Of a DNA stretch of 60,000 nucleotides, positions 11,690 through 23,082 are shown one piece after another. The stretch covers positions 7,690,001 through 7,750,000 of the forward strand of contig NC_088317.1 in the NCBI RefSeq assembly GCF_910592395.1. Reading direction: 5' to 3'. Position 1 is the stretch's first letter. Each line of letters begins with the position of its first letter. The notes under the pieces were generated by a model that did no database searches, had not been told where the DNA came from, and saw only the letters and a program-made list of their open reading frames with translations. This stretch comes from Lineus longissimus. Taxonomy: Eukaryota; Nemertea; Pilidiophora; Heteronemertea; Lineidae. The position numbers and the translations under genes are program-made.

Positions 11690-13780
11690 GTCGATTTCGT
11701 TGGCTCTCGATACACATGCACCCTCGGTACAGAGGACCATAGTTACGCCCCAAGCTACGCCCCAAGACCGCATTCTTAGAACAGAATGTAGTCCACGCCC
11801 GCCTGGAGAAGCGACGACTTGAGCGCCAATATCGACGGACGAGGCTTACTGTTCCTCGCGATATCTGGAAGACGCAGGCCAAGTCTGTTGATGCTATGAT
11901 CGAGCAAGCCAAAGTCAAACACTACAACACTGCTTTTGCTTCGGCGTCTGTGTCTGAGTCAATACAGATTGTCGAAGAACTATTGTCACGTAAGGTACCA
12001 TCTCCGCTTCCCAGCCACGATGATGATGGTGAACTAGCAGAACGATTTAACACGTACTTTGTTGATAAGGTCGCTGGCATTAAGCAAAGACTTCCCCAAG
12101 TTGACGTTGACAAGGCCTGTAGTGAACAATACAATGTGCAAAGTTCTCTCTCCATGTTCAAGGGGGTGGACGAACAATATGTTGCCAAGGTGATCAAGGC
12201 GATGAAGTCAAAGCATTGCAGTCTTGACCCAGCGCCCACGTCATTAGTCAAAGATGCCCTAACCACGCTGCTGCCAATCATTACCAAGATCATCAACCTG
12301 TCTCTTTCATCAGGGATCTTCCCTGAGGAGTGGAAGGAGGCCATTGTTGTCCCACTTCTCAAGAAGGCATCTTTAAATGCAGAGGTGTTAAAGAACTTTA
12401 GACCAGTCTCTAACCTTAGCTTTCTTTCTAAGGTCCTGGAAAAGGTAGTCTCGAAACAGCTTATGGAACATATTATACGAACAAATGGGTTGCAGACAAG
12501 GTATCAGTCGGCCTACAGGGAAAGGCATAGTGTCGAAACTGCTCTCCTACGGGTCCATAATGACATCGCCAGGGCACTGGGATCGAGGAAATGTGTACTT
12601 TTAGTACTCCTTGATCTCAGCGCTGCCTTTGACACTGTCAACCACGAGATACTCATACGTCGTCTCCAAGCAATGGGTGTCGAGGGGATTGCGCTGTCTT
12701 TGATATGTTCCTACCTGACAAACAGGTCACCGCGTGTTCGCATTGGTACAGAAACATCAAGTCCCGTGGGCTTGAGTTGTGGTGTTCCACAGGGCCTCCG
12801 TTCTTGGACCGGTTCTTTTCTCCCTCTACACAAACCCCTTGGCTGGCATTCTCGAACGTGGTGCAGATGGCAACCACGATGGGGGCTACCACTTGTATGC
12901 CGACGATACTCAAAGAGTACCTGGCTGTTCTTCTGTCAAATGCATGTGCCGCTGTAGAGGCAATTAGTGGAAGTGCAACTGACGTTAGCCGATGGCTGGG
13001 CGAGAATAATCTCGCATGCAATAATGACAAGACTGTGTTCCTGTTTATACGATCAATGTACACTCGCTCCTTGCCGGATATCCAAGGAATCAGGGTTGTG
13101 GACTGTGTTGTTGAGCCATCTGACTGTGCAAGTTTGCCTGTTTGCTTTTAAGCAGCATGTCTCCTCCACTGTCCAACGTGCGAATATGGCACTACACAAC
13201 ATAGGCAAAGTCAGGAGGTATCTCTCAGCAGATACAACTCAGCTTCTGGTAACCTCGAGACTGGATTTCTGTAATTCCCTGCTTGTTGGTCTGCCCGCAA
13301 TCACAGTGGGGCCATTGCAGAAAGTGCAGAACGCTGCTGCTCGTCTGGTAGTCAGATGCCGGAAGTCGGTGCATATAACTCCAATTCTCCATGAACTGCA
13401 CTGGTTGCCGGTAGCACAGCGAATTCAATACAATGTTCTCATATTTGATTTTAAAGCAATCTATGGACTCGTTCCATCTTATATTTCCGAACTCATTGTC
13501 GCGCAGTCTCACTCATTTGACCTGCGATCGCAGGGGTGTGTCAGGCTGCGGGTGAGTCCAAAGCCGGTTGTACAATCATACGGTGACCGGGCTTTCTCTC
13601 TCGCAGCCCCACAGCTCTGGAATGCTCTACCCGAACGAGATTGTGCGACAACCTTAACTCATTCAGAGTCCTTCTGAAAACCCATCTCTTTCGGGAGGCC
13701 TTTGGATGAGTTGGGGTTTCCATTGTAAAGCGCATTGAGCGGACAATTGTCTGGATACTGCGCTATATAAGCATCATTTA
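11690..13780 (+). pseudogene. CR1/L2-like non-LTR retrotransposon, 5'-truncated and frameshifted
   Basis: Remnant of the ORF2 of a CR1/L2-type LINE. The linker before reverse transcriptase begins near 11,700. The RT fingers and palm are open from 11,896 (FRPVSNLSFLSKVLEK, then LDLSAAFDTVNHEILI and LSCGVPQG). The catalytic Y-A-D-D box is present in another frame near 12,890-12,910, so at least one frame change falls near 12,790-12,960. The C-terminal region typical of the clade (LDFCNSLLVGLP, VQNAAARLV, LHWLPVAQRI, FSLAAPQLWNALP) is open from 12,967 to 13,677. The endonuclease domain is missing, the common 5' truncation of LINEs. The element seems to end near 13,780. Confidence 0.9.
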
Positions 13781-15939
13781 TATACAATGGGTTTCGTATT
13801 TAGCTGAGATCCGGGTATAAGAATTTGACGGATTGAACGCAAAAAAAGGACCCACAAAACCGGCCTTTTTTTCTCTGTCTGTGATTATATGTTGGCGGTT
13901 TTAATTAAATATGAGCTAAAATATAGTTTCCTTAATTATTGAAGGTGTTATCTCAGTCGTGAGTCAACAGCCAGAGCATTTTTATCCAGGCTGAAACATT
14001 CGACTGATATACAACTGATGATGGGAAAAGATCAGCCCCATATTTGATGACGTATTTGGTAAAAACTATAAGTATACGTACATGTTTTGCTATAAGTTGC
14101 CGATCTCAAACTCATATTGTAGCAGAGTCTTGAAGTTTATGGACACCAGTCGTGATTGGCCATGGGGCGATGGCATAACCAATGTGGCGTGATAGTGTAT
14201 TTATTTTGTACAGATCAGAGCAGTATATCGGTGGAAGGCTTCCATATCTGCAAAAGCGCAGTTAGTCTGAGTCGCTATTCATGATCAACGCTGTCATTTC
14301 TGGCTGGCCATTGAGTTATTTAAAGTATGTGAGTAAAGGCCGACACTGTCTGACAAACAGAAATTCCCCATTTTTATAGAGATCATGCATAATTCGAGTT
14401 GAAGCTATGTTTTAGAAATAAACAGAGTGCACGTGCTGTGTCAGTGCGTGTACAAAACACTGTTGGATAAAACGAATCTTAGAAATAAAGTCGTGTCATG
14501 TAGCGTATGAAACAGATTTTGAGTGCATGTCGCAATGGAGGCTTTTTTGTAGGGTAAATCCTCCAATGCGTAAAACTAAGCCATTTGTGCCAGTTTGACC
14601 CGCTGGCTCTGCATATTACTGTATTTATAATTCGTTTCAGTTGTGATTAATTCCGGGAGTTGATCTTTGACTTGACGTGGGGATATCTAAATACTTTTGT
14701 GGAAGGTAGACTTTCATGTGGGTAAAGGGCTGGGGATTCTTTCCTTCACGTCTTTAGCTTGTAATATACATACATGTATATTCATGAAGCTAAAATCAAA
14801 TAAAAGTGCCAAAATAGGAGCTAAATTTGATTGTTAATCTTATCCGAGCTGTCTGTGGTACAGTGCGGTATCAAGAAGACACCTTCTGGATATGTTAAAC
14901 GTAAGTAATCACCAGCCTTTGACCCACACTAACTCACGCCTTGAAGCTATTCCGGAGCAAAGTATACCATATTATATCATTTACGAAGAAGAAGAAGATG
15001 TTAAGTACATGTATGGACAAGGAGGAGAAGGAGGATAAACATAAGAACGAAGAATTACTTGATCCTTCCCATTCCCCAATACTAATGAGAATTATCATAG
15101 AGAGGTGACACTCAGGGTGCTGTTGCACCGTAAGTATATTTAAACCCCACGAGCGAGTGAACATTTGTCATTCATTGTGTGTTCGTACGAGTGAATGATC
15201 GTAGAGAAGAACTTTACGGTTGCTGGATATTCATTATCAATTTGTTGCGTTCCCACCCACCTACCCTTCAGATAGTGCGCCTCGATTTGCTTTTGTTAGG
15301 CAATAAGCTTGATCCTTCCCATTGCCCAATACTCAATGAAAATAAGCGAATAGGGATGACACTTAGGGTGTTATTACACCAATAATATAAACCTCGTTAC
15401 TTACTTGTGGTAGTCCTAACCCATACATGTAGTAAGACTTACGTTTGTTTACGCCATCTCCAATATAATTATTATCCATTAGTGTTGCGGAAACAAATGT
15501 AGCTAAATGTTCCTATGAACCCGTTATCCGGTCTTCCAGACTCAATCGAAATCACCTAAAGTGATAGATGCTGGCCCAAGTAACACTTACTATCTATACC
15601 TGACCAGTATATCGTAAGTTGAAAGACCAGCTATCATCATAGCACCTGCATATTACACGTGAGTTGGCGGCAAAAGCCATTAAACGTAGTTTAGGACACA
15701 TTATTTTGCATGAAGACTAAGTATTCCCGAAATTTTTTTGATCAAGTAAGGTATTTGGAAAAATTAAAGTATTAGGGTACGACATCATGATGGTCCGTGA
15801 ATATCCTGTTGCACGATCCGACTCAACACTCCCTCATCGTATTCAATTTCATTTAGGTCTTTTAGCTCCACTAACTGTCCTTTTCCTCTATAATATCATT
15901 TCATTTCTTAACGTCACATGTAGGGCAAACAAACACTGT
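13781..15939. other. Intergenic, with a short duplicated block
   Basis: No gene supported. A block of about 90 bp near 15,060-15,155 (TTGATCCTTCCCATT, GGTGACACTCAGGGTG) recurs diverged near 15,310-15,400. The rest shows no structure I can name. Confidence 0.5.
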
Positions 15940-16935
15940 TCAAAATCTAGAATGTAAATAACAAACTGGTGACCTTATCTTCTCTCCATTCCATCCAACT
16001 ACACAGCAACATTTGGGCGGATCTCCATGTTGGAGACATCCCCGGGGTCTTATTACCACATTTCCGTACCTGATGCACCTGCAGGCATTCGGATCAGGCA
16101 TCTTAGTTCCATGCCTCTTGTACCACTTGGCGTGCAAATGACAATCCGGGCTTGGGGAGATTCTGTACGTTATGGGGTTTTCATCGCAGAGACAGCCAAC
16201 ACTGCTGGTGCCATGGTCGACACAGCTGGGTGAAGATATTCTTAAGCCTCGCTCCACGATGCAGCAGCACTGAACAGGCTCAAACTCGAAGGGAATAATT
16301 TCATGCTCCTCACCAGCTTCGTAATCAGAATACGATTTTATTATACTTTCTTCTTTCTGAATTTCCTTCGATTCAGTAGGGCCATTCTTCTTCCCGATAA
16401 CAACATGCTTGATGTCTTGAAACCAAGATAACCCAGATGACACCTTTTCATCAGTATTAGGTGGTTCACCTTTTGATTTGGTTGCACTGGGCTTTCGCGC
16501 CTTTGCCGGTGTAGTACTCAACTCTCCCCGGAGCAGCTGTGAAGGCTCTATCGATCCGCTTCCAATCGATCCATCGGGTTCCTCAGCAACATTTGAAGTG
16601 TCTGCCACACTCCTTGATTTTCGGGACACACTGGTACTCCTTGCTGTATTCCCCATAGCCAAAAGTGATGCCTTCTCCTCCTTTTTGCTTCCGTCTCCCT
16701 TATAGTAACTTTTAGATAGATTTTCCTCTGAGTATACTGGATTCAATTTACTTTTATAATCATCCTTGTTAACTTTGGCTATAGACCATGTTCGAAAAAG
16801 TCTGCCGATGCCTGGCGATTTATCACTATTGAAATTTAGTCCATCTCTTTCTGCTTCAGTGTGCACTTCGAGGTGTTCACTTTCATTGATTAGCGGTGAA
16901 CTAGTTTTTTGGAATAGTGACCTAAAAGCATGCAT
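15940..16935 (-). CDS. Unrecognised protein with four C-terminal Cys-rich modules
   Basis: Single-exon open frame of 331 codons from ATG 16935. I do not recognise the family. The first ~215 residues are polar and Ser/Lys-rich, probably disordered. The last ~110 residues hold four consecutive modules of the form C-x-C...(R)xSPxC-x-x-H: CCCIVERGLRISSPSCVDHG (about 223-242), CLCDENPITY...SPDCHLH (about 248-270), CRCIRYGNVVIRPRGCLQHG (about 285-304) and CCCVVGWNGEKIRSPVCYLH (about 309-328). The regular spacing of three Cys and one His suggests metal binding by each module. No signal peptide or membrane segment. It reads as a genuine gene because composition and repeat register are maintained over the whole frame; it may be a single-exon host gene or the product of a mobile element. 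Confidence 0.65.
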   Translation of the reverse strand: MHAFRSLFQKTSSPLINESEHLEVHTEAERDGLNFNSDKSPGIGRLFRTWSIAKVNKDDYKSKLNPVYSEENLSKSYYKGDGSKKEEKASLLAMGNTARSTSVSRKSRSVADTSNVAEEPDGSIGSGSIEPSQLLRGELSTTPAKARKPSATKSKGEPPNTDEKVSSGLSWFQDIKHVVIGKKNGPTESKEIQKEESIIKSYSDYEAGEEHEIIPFEFEPVQCCCIVERGLRISSPSCVDHGTSSVGCLCDENPITYRISPSPDCHLHAKWYKRHGTKMPDPNACRCIRYGNVVIRPRGCLQHGDPPKCCCVVGWNGEKIRSPVCYLHSRF

Positions 16936-18459
16936 TTTGAATGATGTTTCTTAAAAATAATTTGCTACTTCTAATATCATACTGTAGAGTAGAGAATGGT
17001 TTTCCATAGGTTCATTCATGAAAGAAATTTACCCAATCAGCATGAAACATTTTAGCAAGATTGTTTAACCGTTAAGTCCCACATGAAACAAATTCATCTG
17101 ACTTTTCTGTTATTTGATATCCCTTTATCCACACAAAGTGTCTGTAAATGTTTCCACATTTGAACCTTTCGGTCAGATTATAAAGAACGTATATTTCGCC
17201 ATTAGCCAGCTGGCCACCACAACCGCAAGCGAATTTCCAAAACTATACAGAAAAATTCTCTCGACAACTGACTATATTAACTGCAGCTGTACATCCTTAT
17301 ATTTGACAAACTTACTCCGCATTCTCTCCACGGCCAACACTTTTGTAACTAGTCATGGGATAAAAGTCACAATGAAAACGTTTTAGCTTTTACTTACAAA
17401 TCTCAGAAAAACAGTGTTGAGTGAAGTAATATGCTGTTGAAAAGATGAATTAGAGACACGTAAGGATGTAATGGTATAGAGTTGCCCTCTCTGATACTCC
17501 ACAAGGTAATCCTTTTTTCTTGACCTTAATTACAAACATCATAGGTTCGAGGACCATTAAAACTGATCACCAACTCGGAGAATGCTTATGTCTCTGATGC
17601 TGGCTAAATAATCCTTCCGATCTTCTGTCAATATGTCGAATAATACTTAGGAAGGCCTTTTCCTGGTCAAAATTTAAACCCAACAGCTGTTAACCCACGT
17701 CTACGACTCCTGCGGTCGATGTCAAGCGAATCTCAGATCGACATCCAGCACACTTTATGCGAAAACTAGCAACGTGATGGTGAAAATACCGAGAATAATC
17801 ATGAAAGAAATTATCATGACGAAAAAGCGTAGCGGCAAGACGTAAATTGGGGCCCAACATGGAGAGAGTCCGATAACAATTGGGGCGTATCAAGCCACAG
17901 CAAGTAGTGTTGTCGGTATGGGACTTGGCGTATGCAGGAATTTCGAATTCTGCTGTGCTTCGGCCTCTTGAAGCTGTCACCTGTCATTCTTCTGTATTCA
18001 GAGAATAACCACTTGGAATATTGATAATGAATCAGGGTAAGGCAATTTTATATATCCAGTTCTTCACTATTGAATTGAATGGGATATAACAAATGTGGGA
18101 TTGGGGGATATTTCAGTTTATATAGCACTGGTGCTATATTTCGAGTTGCGCTTAGGTGAAGATGTCTCACACTTTACATTGACAATTCTTCGACCCGCTC
18201 GATTCATTCCAATGCGTCCAAGAGCTATATTGGTAATGACACTGCTCTTCAATTCCGTTGGCGTACTTGCATACGACATACTGTGCGAAAGAATGTAACT
18301 TTTGGCTGATAGAAAACCAAATGTCTTTTCCCGGTAATCACGACCACCCAACAACATGTAGGATAGATGAATACAGTACAGCTTACTTTATAAAGCTGGT
18401 TTCGTTTTAAATTTATTATTGAAAATACCCAAAAATACCCCCAAGGAACTCAGGGTGGA
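16936..18459. other. No gene seen
   Basis: Likely contains the upstream region of the minus-strand gene ending at 16,935. Short open frames at 17,114, 17,690 and 18,095 have no recognisable protein features. Confidence 0.45.
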
Positions 18460-18490
<31 letters not shown>

Positions 18491-18497
18491 ACACGCA
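18460..18497. repeat. C homopolymer followed by (CA)n
   Basis: Seventeen consecutive C residues run directly into a CA microsatellite. Confidence 0.95.
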
Positions 18498-18700
18498 TGT
18501 ATGTATGTCAAAGGTGCCAATTGGGGACATGTGTCAAACAAGGGACTCCTTACCAGGGGGTTTCATTTCGTATTCAATATCATATTCCTGGTATGTTTTA
18601 TGTCCATAGTCGCTTCCTGACAGAATAATTAGATTAAATGTATTATATCCAAACCGTTCGATACCTGTTAATTGGGGACACACACCAGTCACGCACGGTA
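18498..18700 (-). repeat. Inverted copies of dispersed repeat pieces
   Basis: 18,500-18,640 is the reverse complement of 8283-8425, and 18,645-18,690 is the reverse complement of the piece near 5945-5990. The two pieces are separate in the left half of the window and adjacent here, so this copy gives part of the original order of the family. Confidence 0.7.
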
Positions 18701-18905
18701 TACGGTAAAAAAGCAACCGAAAAAAAGACAACGGAAAAAAAGCCCGGTAAAAAAGACAACAGGTAAAAAAGGCAACGGAAAAAAGACAACAGGTAAAAAA
18801 GCAACGTTAAAAAAGACAACCATCTAGGTAAAAAAGACAACGGGTTAAAAAAGCAACGGAAAGAAAGACAACCATCTAGGTAAAAAAGACAACAGGTAAA
18901 AAAGA
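18701..18905. repeat. Degenerate (GGTAAAAAAGACAAC)n low-complexity array
   Basis: A run of short units such as GGTAAAAAAGACAACGG and GGAAAAAAGCAACG. The complementary-strand open frame is an artefact of composition. A related array in both orientations lies at 20.4-20.83 kb. Confidence 0.8.
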
Positions 18906-20133
18906 TGACTACTATCAAAGAGGACCAAATTAACTTTCACACTACAGCCAAATTATTTGTACTGATTTACTAGTATTCAGTATTGCCTCATTTCCAGAGG
19001 AAGGGTTCTTATTAGCCAACAAAGCGTCATTAAAGGGAGGAACATCATCGCTCTAGGGCTCTAGGCATGATAGAGCCGTCGGGGTGCCGGCTGTGTAGTG
19101 GAAACATTAGCGCCTGTCACCACACCTCCGAGGTCCCGTGTTCAATTCCAGGTCTGTCCGGCACTTTATGTCATAGAGTTGGCGGTTTCCTCTGTTGTAT
19201 TCGGTTTCCTTTTACATTTTACATGTACAAGTTTGCTTTACAATTGCCCAATATGATTTGAGAGATAATAATGTCCAAGTTGACGCTCAGCTCCCAACTC
19301 AATATTTTTTATCATCGCTCTATTTGGCGAGTGTAGGCCCGTCCTTGGTCGAACACCATTTTGGTTGAGGAGATTCGCCTGAGTTGGTCTGTACTCCTCT
19401 GACAAAATGAAGGGATGGATCAACAAATTGTCAGCAACATGTCTTTGATTGAGGCAGTCTCGCGTCGGAATATGAATTCTGCTTATTCCTGACAGTAAAG
19501 GCCTGTTTACACTACTTTTGAGCACTTTTTTCGGTGGTTTGCCACTCCAGTTTGCTATTTTTGCATAATTTGAAATTTCGCTTCAGCTGTAGTGGAAGCA
19601 AGCCTTTACAGTTTCACCGTGACAGTAGACTTGACAACAACTCTGACCTGCGGCGACTATGAAAACAAAGGGCACAATATTCAAATTGAATCAAAAGAAC
19701 AAGCATATTGAACTTTATTGTGGTTCTTTATTGCATATTGCAAAACAATTTCATAAGCGTCTCGAGGGCTAGAGCTATCCACTAGTCTAGAGCAAACTAA
19801 CGAAAAATAACCAAGATGACTCTGCTTGATGCTTTGTTAACCCTGAAACCATACTTTATCTAAATTTAGTTACGCTATGAGCGAAATATCTGGCCGGAAA
19901 TTTCTTTGGTGATACCACTTGAATGATTTAAGCCCCGTGTTTTTTTAGTAAACACTTTTTAAAAGTAAAAGCATCCTTCACAAAGAGTGAAGCCATGTCT
20001 AAAACAAAGAAACAGATCTTCACAAAACAGAGTGCAAAGACATGCAAGCACATTATGATTATAGGGTTTCAAGGTACCCCAAAAGAAAAAGCCCTCGGAA
20101 CAAATTGTGTGACGAGTCCATTTTAAAGTCTTA
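18906..20133. other. Intergenic
   Basis: Apart from a SINE-like segment at 19,078-19,165, no gene or RNA is supported. The block CATGTATGTACATCAGGG near 20,225 and related text near 20,030-20,100 form a diverged local duplication (AGGTACCCCAAAAGAAAAGCCCTC and CATGCCAAAAGAAAAGCCCTC types). Confidence 0.45.
19078..19165 (+). repeat. tRNA-derived SINE-like segment
   Basis: The sequence GTCGGGGTGCCGGCTGTGTA followed by ...CGCCTGTCACCACACCTCCGA and then GTGTTCAATTCCAGG resembles a tRNA head with a degenerate A box and a B box-like GTTCAATTCC. Ends GTCCGGCAC, which can pair with GTGCCGGC at the start. Probably a SINE and not a working tRNA. Confidence 0.4.
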
Positions 20134-20189
20134 CTGTTACCAGAGTCTTTCTATACAATTTCTATTGTATAGAAAGACTCTGCTGTTAC
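20134..20189. repeat. Perfect 19-bp hairpin flanked by a 7-bp direct repeat
   Basis: Arms CAGAGTCTTTCTATACAAT (20,141-20,159) and its exact reverse complement (20,164-20,182) enclose a 4-nt loop. CTGTTAC is found directly on both sides (20,134-20,140 and 20,183-20,189), as expected for a target site duplication. The unit is only 42 bp. Confidence 0.85.
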
Positions 20190-20399
20190 AGATCATCTGC
20201 TGTGATATTGATAATTAAAGCACACATGTATGTACATCAGGGTTTCAACGGAAATCCTTCACAAACTCTCACAAAAATTGTGTGAAGACAAGCACATGGT
20301 TACTGGGCTTCAATTTTAAAGTTCCTCCAAACATGCCAAAAGAAAAGCCCTCAGAACAGGCTTGATGTCCATTTGTAAGTCTTTCGGATACACGGTTCA

Positions 20400-20825
20400 T
20401 GATGAATGTAGGTAAAAAAGGTACAGGTAAAAAAGGTACAGGTAAAAAAGGTACGGTACAAAAGGTACAGGAAAAAAAGGTACAAGTAAAAAAGGTATCG
20501 GTAAAAAAGGTACAAGTAAAAAAGGTATCGGTAAAAAAAGGTACAGGAAAAAAGGTACAGGTAAAAAAGGTACAAGAAAAATGGGGACTAAAAAATGGGG
20601 ATACACACCTACGTTGTCTTTTTTACCTAGATTTTTTTTCCGTTACGTTCCGCTTTTTTTCCGTTACTTTTTTTCCGTTGCTTTTTTGCCCTGTTGTCTT
20701 TTCTTCCGTTGTCTTTTTTACCTGTTGTCTTTTTTACCCGTTGTCTTTTTTACCGTTGTCTTTTTTACCGGGCTTTCTTTTCCGTTGTCTTTTTTCCGTT
20801 GCTTTTTTTACCTAGATTCGTCACA
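20400..20825. repeat. (GGTAAAAAAGGTACA)n array followed by its inverse
   Basis: From 20,400 to 20,590 the + strand repeats GGTAAAAAAGGTAC-like units. From 20,615 to 20,815 it repeats CCGTTGTCTTTTTTACC-like units, the reverse complement of the 18.7 kb array. The 138-codon open frame through this stretch is compositional (Lys/Gly/Val repeats then Phe/Leu repeats) and not annotated as a gene. Confidence 0.8.
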
Positions 20826-20849
20826 CACTACCTGTTACTATTTTAACAA

Positions 20850-21528
20850 ACCGAGGACACTGCACCCCGTACTATTAAGTGAAGTGGGGACAAGTATATC
20901 AGATATGTATAAACAAGTTTTGGAATAAGTATTGCACCCAGTAGCATGATCATACTTGAAATCGTTACGTCCTTGTACGGTACAAATGGTGAACATGCCC
21001 CCGGTTTGAAGGCATTCTACTCGCATTCCGAAATGGAACAACTTTCACAATACCTTCCAACTGGGGACATCCACCACTTTGACTGAAAGTAACGGAAAAT
21101 GGCAACGTTTATCATTAGTGAAGCTTTTCTGTTATCCACCTTCTTAAAATGGCTGAAAATAAACCAAAGCGGTATCAACGAATGACGTGCTGAAGTAAAA
21201 CAGTGGGATGTGCCGAGTGAAGGCATATTGGTATCTGGGATTACGGCAGGACTTATGGTCCTCTGTGGTGGACCGGTATTGAGCCCATGTTGGGACCCCG
21301 GTTGCGACCTGAAACATTACGTTTCAGACGTGCCTATTTTTCCCTGGCCGAAATACGAACAATATGATCTCGCCTCATCAGATGTCAATCATCTCCATTG
21401 CATGCTAAATAGATGCATCTAAAAGATGTATTGCTATGTTCTTTATCGCCTATACGACTACGAGCCCTAATCAGGTGTCATTCTTAATCCCTTTGTTTAC
21501 AGATCTTTAGGTAAACCCGGCGGCACCT
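20850..21528 (-). repeat. Inverted copy of the 5.2-5.9 kb repeat
   Basis: Reverse complement of 5226-5925 with moderate divergence, including CCAACTGGGGACATCCACCA and GAGCCCATGTTGGGACCCCG blocks. No coding capacity is conserved between the two copies. Confidence 0.75.
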
Positions 21529-22750
21529 TTGATGAGGCGGGATTTTGCTAGAAGCTAATAGGCATTTAAAAAACGTTATGAAAATCCCACAAACTTTATG
21601 ATGCATCCACAGGATGTGGCAAGGAAGAATTAGGCCTAAAGGAAACGTGGTGATGAAAATGAGGGCATAATATCGAGTTCGTTTGTTTTCCAATGCATTC
21701 AAAGTTGAGACTTGATTAAGATATTTATTCTAATGAACGAAGTTGGGATATAACCTACGCCAAATCTGCAATCAATTAGGGACATTGTTCACAAAGCCCT
21801 CTATGCTTATCAATTGTTTTAGTGCTTTGAGCGTGTCTCAGATGCCAGGAAATCACATCTAAGGCCTTCTGAAATGAGGAAATCAGGGGACACACCTGAG
21901 GACTATTCGGGGTAGTAATGGAAACCCTCATCAAAACCACTATGACCAATCTGCACACTGATAGTCATGAGCGCTATAGGATGGGAAGTAGGGACAGTAT
22001 AAAATATCATTCCTTAGGGTACGCTGTCGTGATATAGGCGTTCGAAAACCTTGTGGGGACATCTTCCACAATAGTGCGCCCTGTATATAAGGGGACACAC
22101 CAAAATGATGAATCTGGGCACCAATGGATTTGAGCCCTGTAAGCTGGGGCATTACGAAATTTTGTGTTGATGAAATATCAGTACTCTATATATAATATGA
22201 TATTAGTGACGTTCGTTCTCGAATACCTTTAAAGCGGGGACATTTTCCCAATTAATGTCCTCTGTTAGGGAATGGACGTAAGGACTTGAATTTGGGGGTA
22301 CTGACTGACCCCCATCAGTTTTGACCGTTCTCATCAAAGTTAAGCTTCGAAAACCTTCTGGCAATTCCTCATTAAACATACTAGTACTGTCTTCTCCCAC
22401 TTAACCGAGCGCCAGGAAAATGGCTCGAACATGACTAAGTCCAGAAACATGGCAGTCTGTAGTTTTTACCGGTGGGCTGCAAACATTCAATATGACAGCC
22501 AATTATATTGATCAATGGTTATGGGAAGACAACCTTGTAAATGTTGTCAATTCAATAACGCCTGGTCGCGGTCAGGCCAGTAATCCCGGCAGTTAGGGTG
22601 ATGATTATTGAAGTTACGTAAGTTCATGTAAATGGTTGACCAATCCAGAGTCTTTCAAATGAATTTATTTTATCTAATCGATTATGGAATCGTTTTCTTG
22701 TTGGGGAAATCCAATAAAGGGCACTTTCGTGTCAAATGTCATAATTGTTG
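21529..22750. other. Intergenic with scattered GGGGACA blocks
   Basis: No gene supported. Diverged units with the same end motif as the dispersed family occur near 22,040 (TTGTGGGGACATCTTCCACA) and 22,215-22,250 (CTTTAAAGCGGGGACATTTT). A short block, ATCCAGAGTCTTTCAAATGA near 22,645, resembles the edge of the repeat at 9128. Confidence 0.45.
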
Positions 22751-23035
22751 TCTGCCATCTTGCTTTGACCACGTTCTTCTGGTAAGATGCACGCAATGCG
22801 ATGGATTTTGTGGGTAGGCCTAGCAGGCACCCTGATGATGTTAACGTATGGAATGGAGCATGGAGATGATGTTGACAGCCACTACTGATGATAATTATTG
22901 TCTGCCATCTTGCTTTGACCACGTTCTTCTGGTAAGATGCACGCAATGCGATGGATTTTGTGGGTAGGCCTAGCAGGCACCCTGATGATGTTAACGTATG
23001 GAATGGAGCATGGAGATGATGTTGACAGCCACTAC

Positions 23036-23050
<15 letters not shown>
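22751..23050 (+). repeat. Tandem duplication of 150 bp
   Basis: TCTGCCATCTTGCTTTGACC begins both at 22,751 and at 22,901, and the two 150-bp copies are almost identical, so the duplication is recent. The second copy runs into the GAT microsatellite. Confidence 0.9.

Positions 23051-23082
<32 letters not shown>

Noticed and set aside
11922-12362. 146-codon minus-strand ORF
   Set aside because: Antisense shadow of the CR1/L2-like reverse transcriptase.
20399-20928. Lys-rich and Phe-rich ORFs of 115-138 codons
   Set aside because: Produced by low-complexity GGTAAAAAAGGTAC and CTTTTTTACC arrays; no protein-like diversity.
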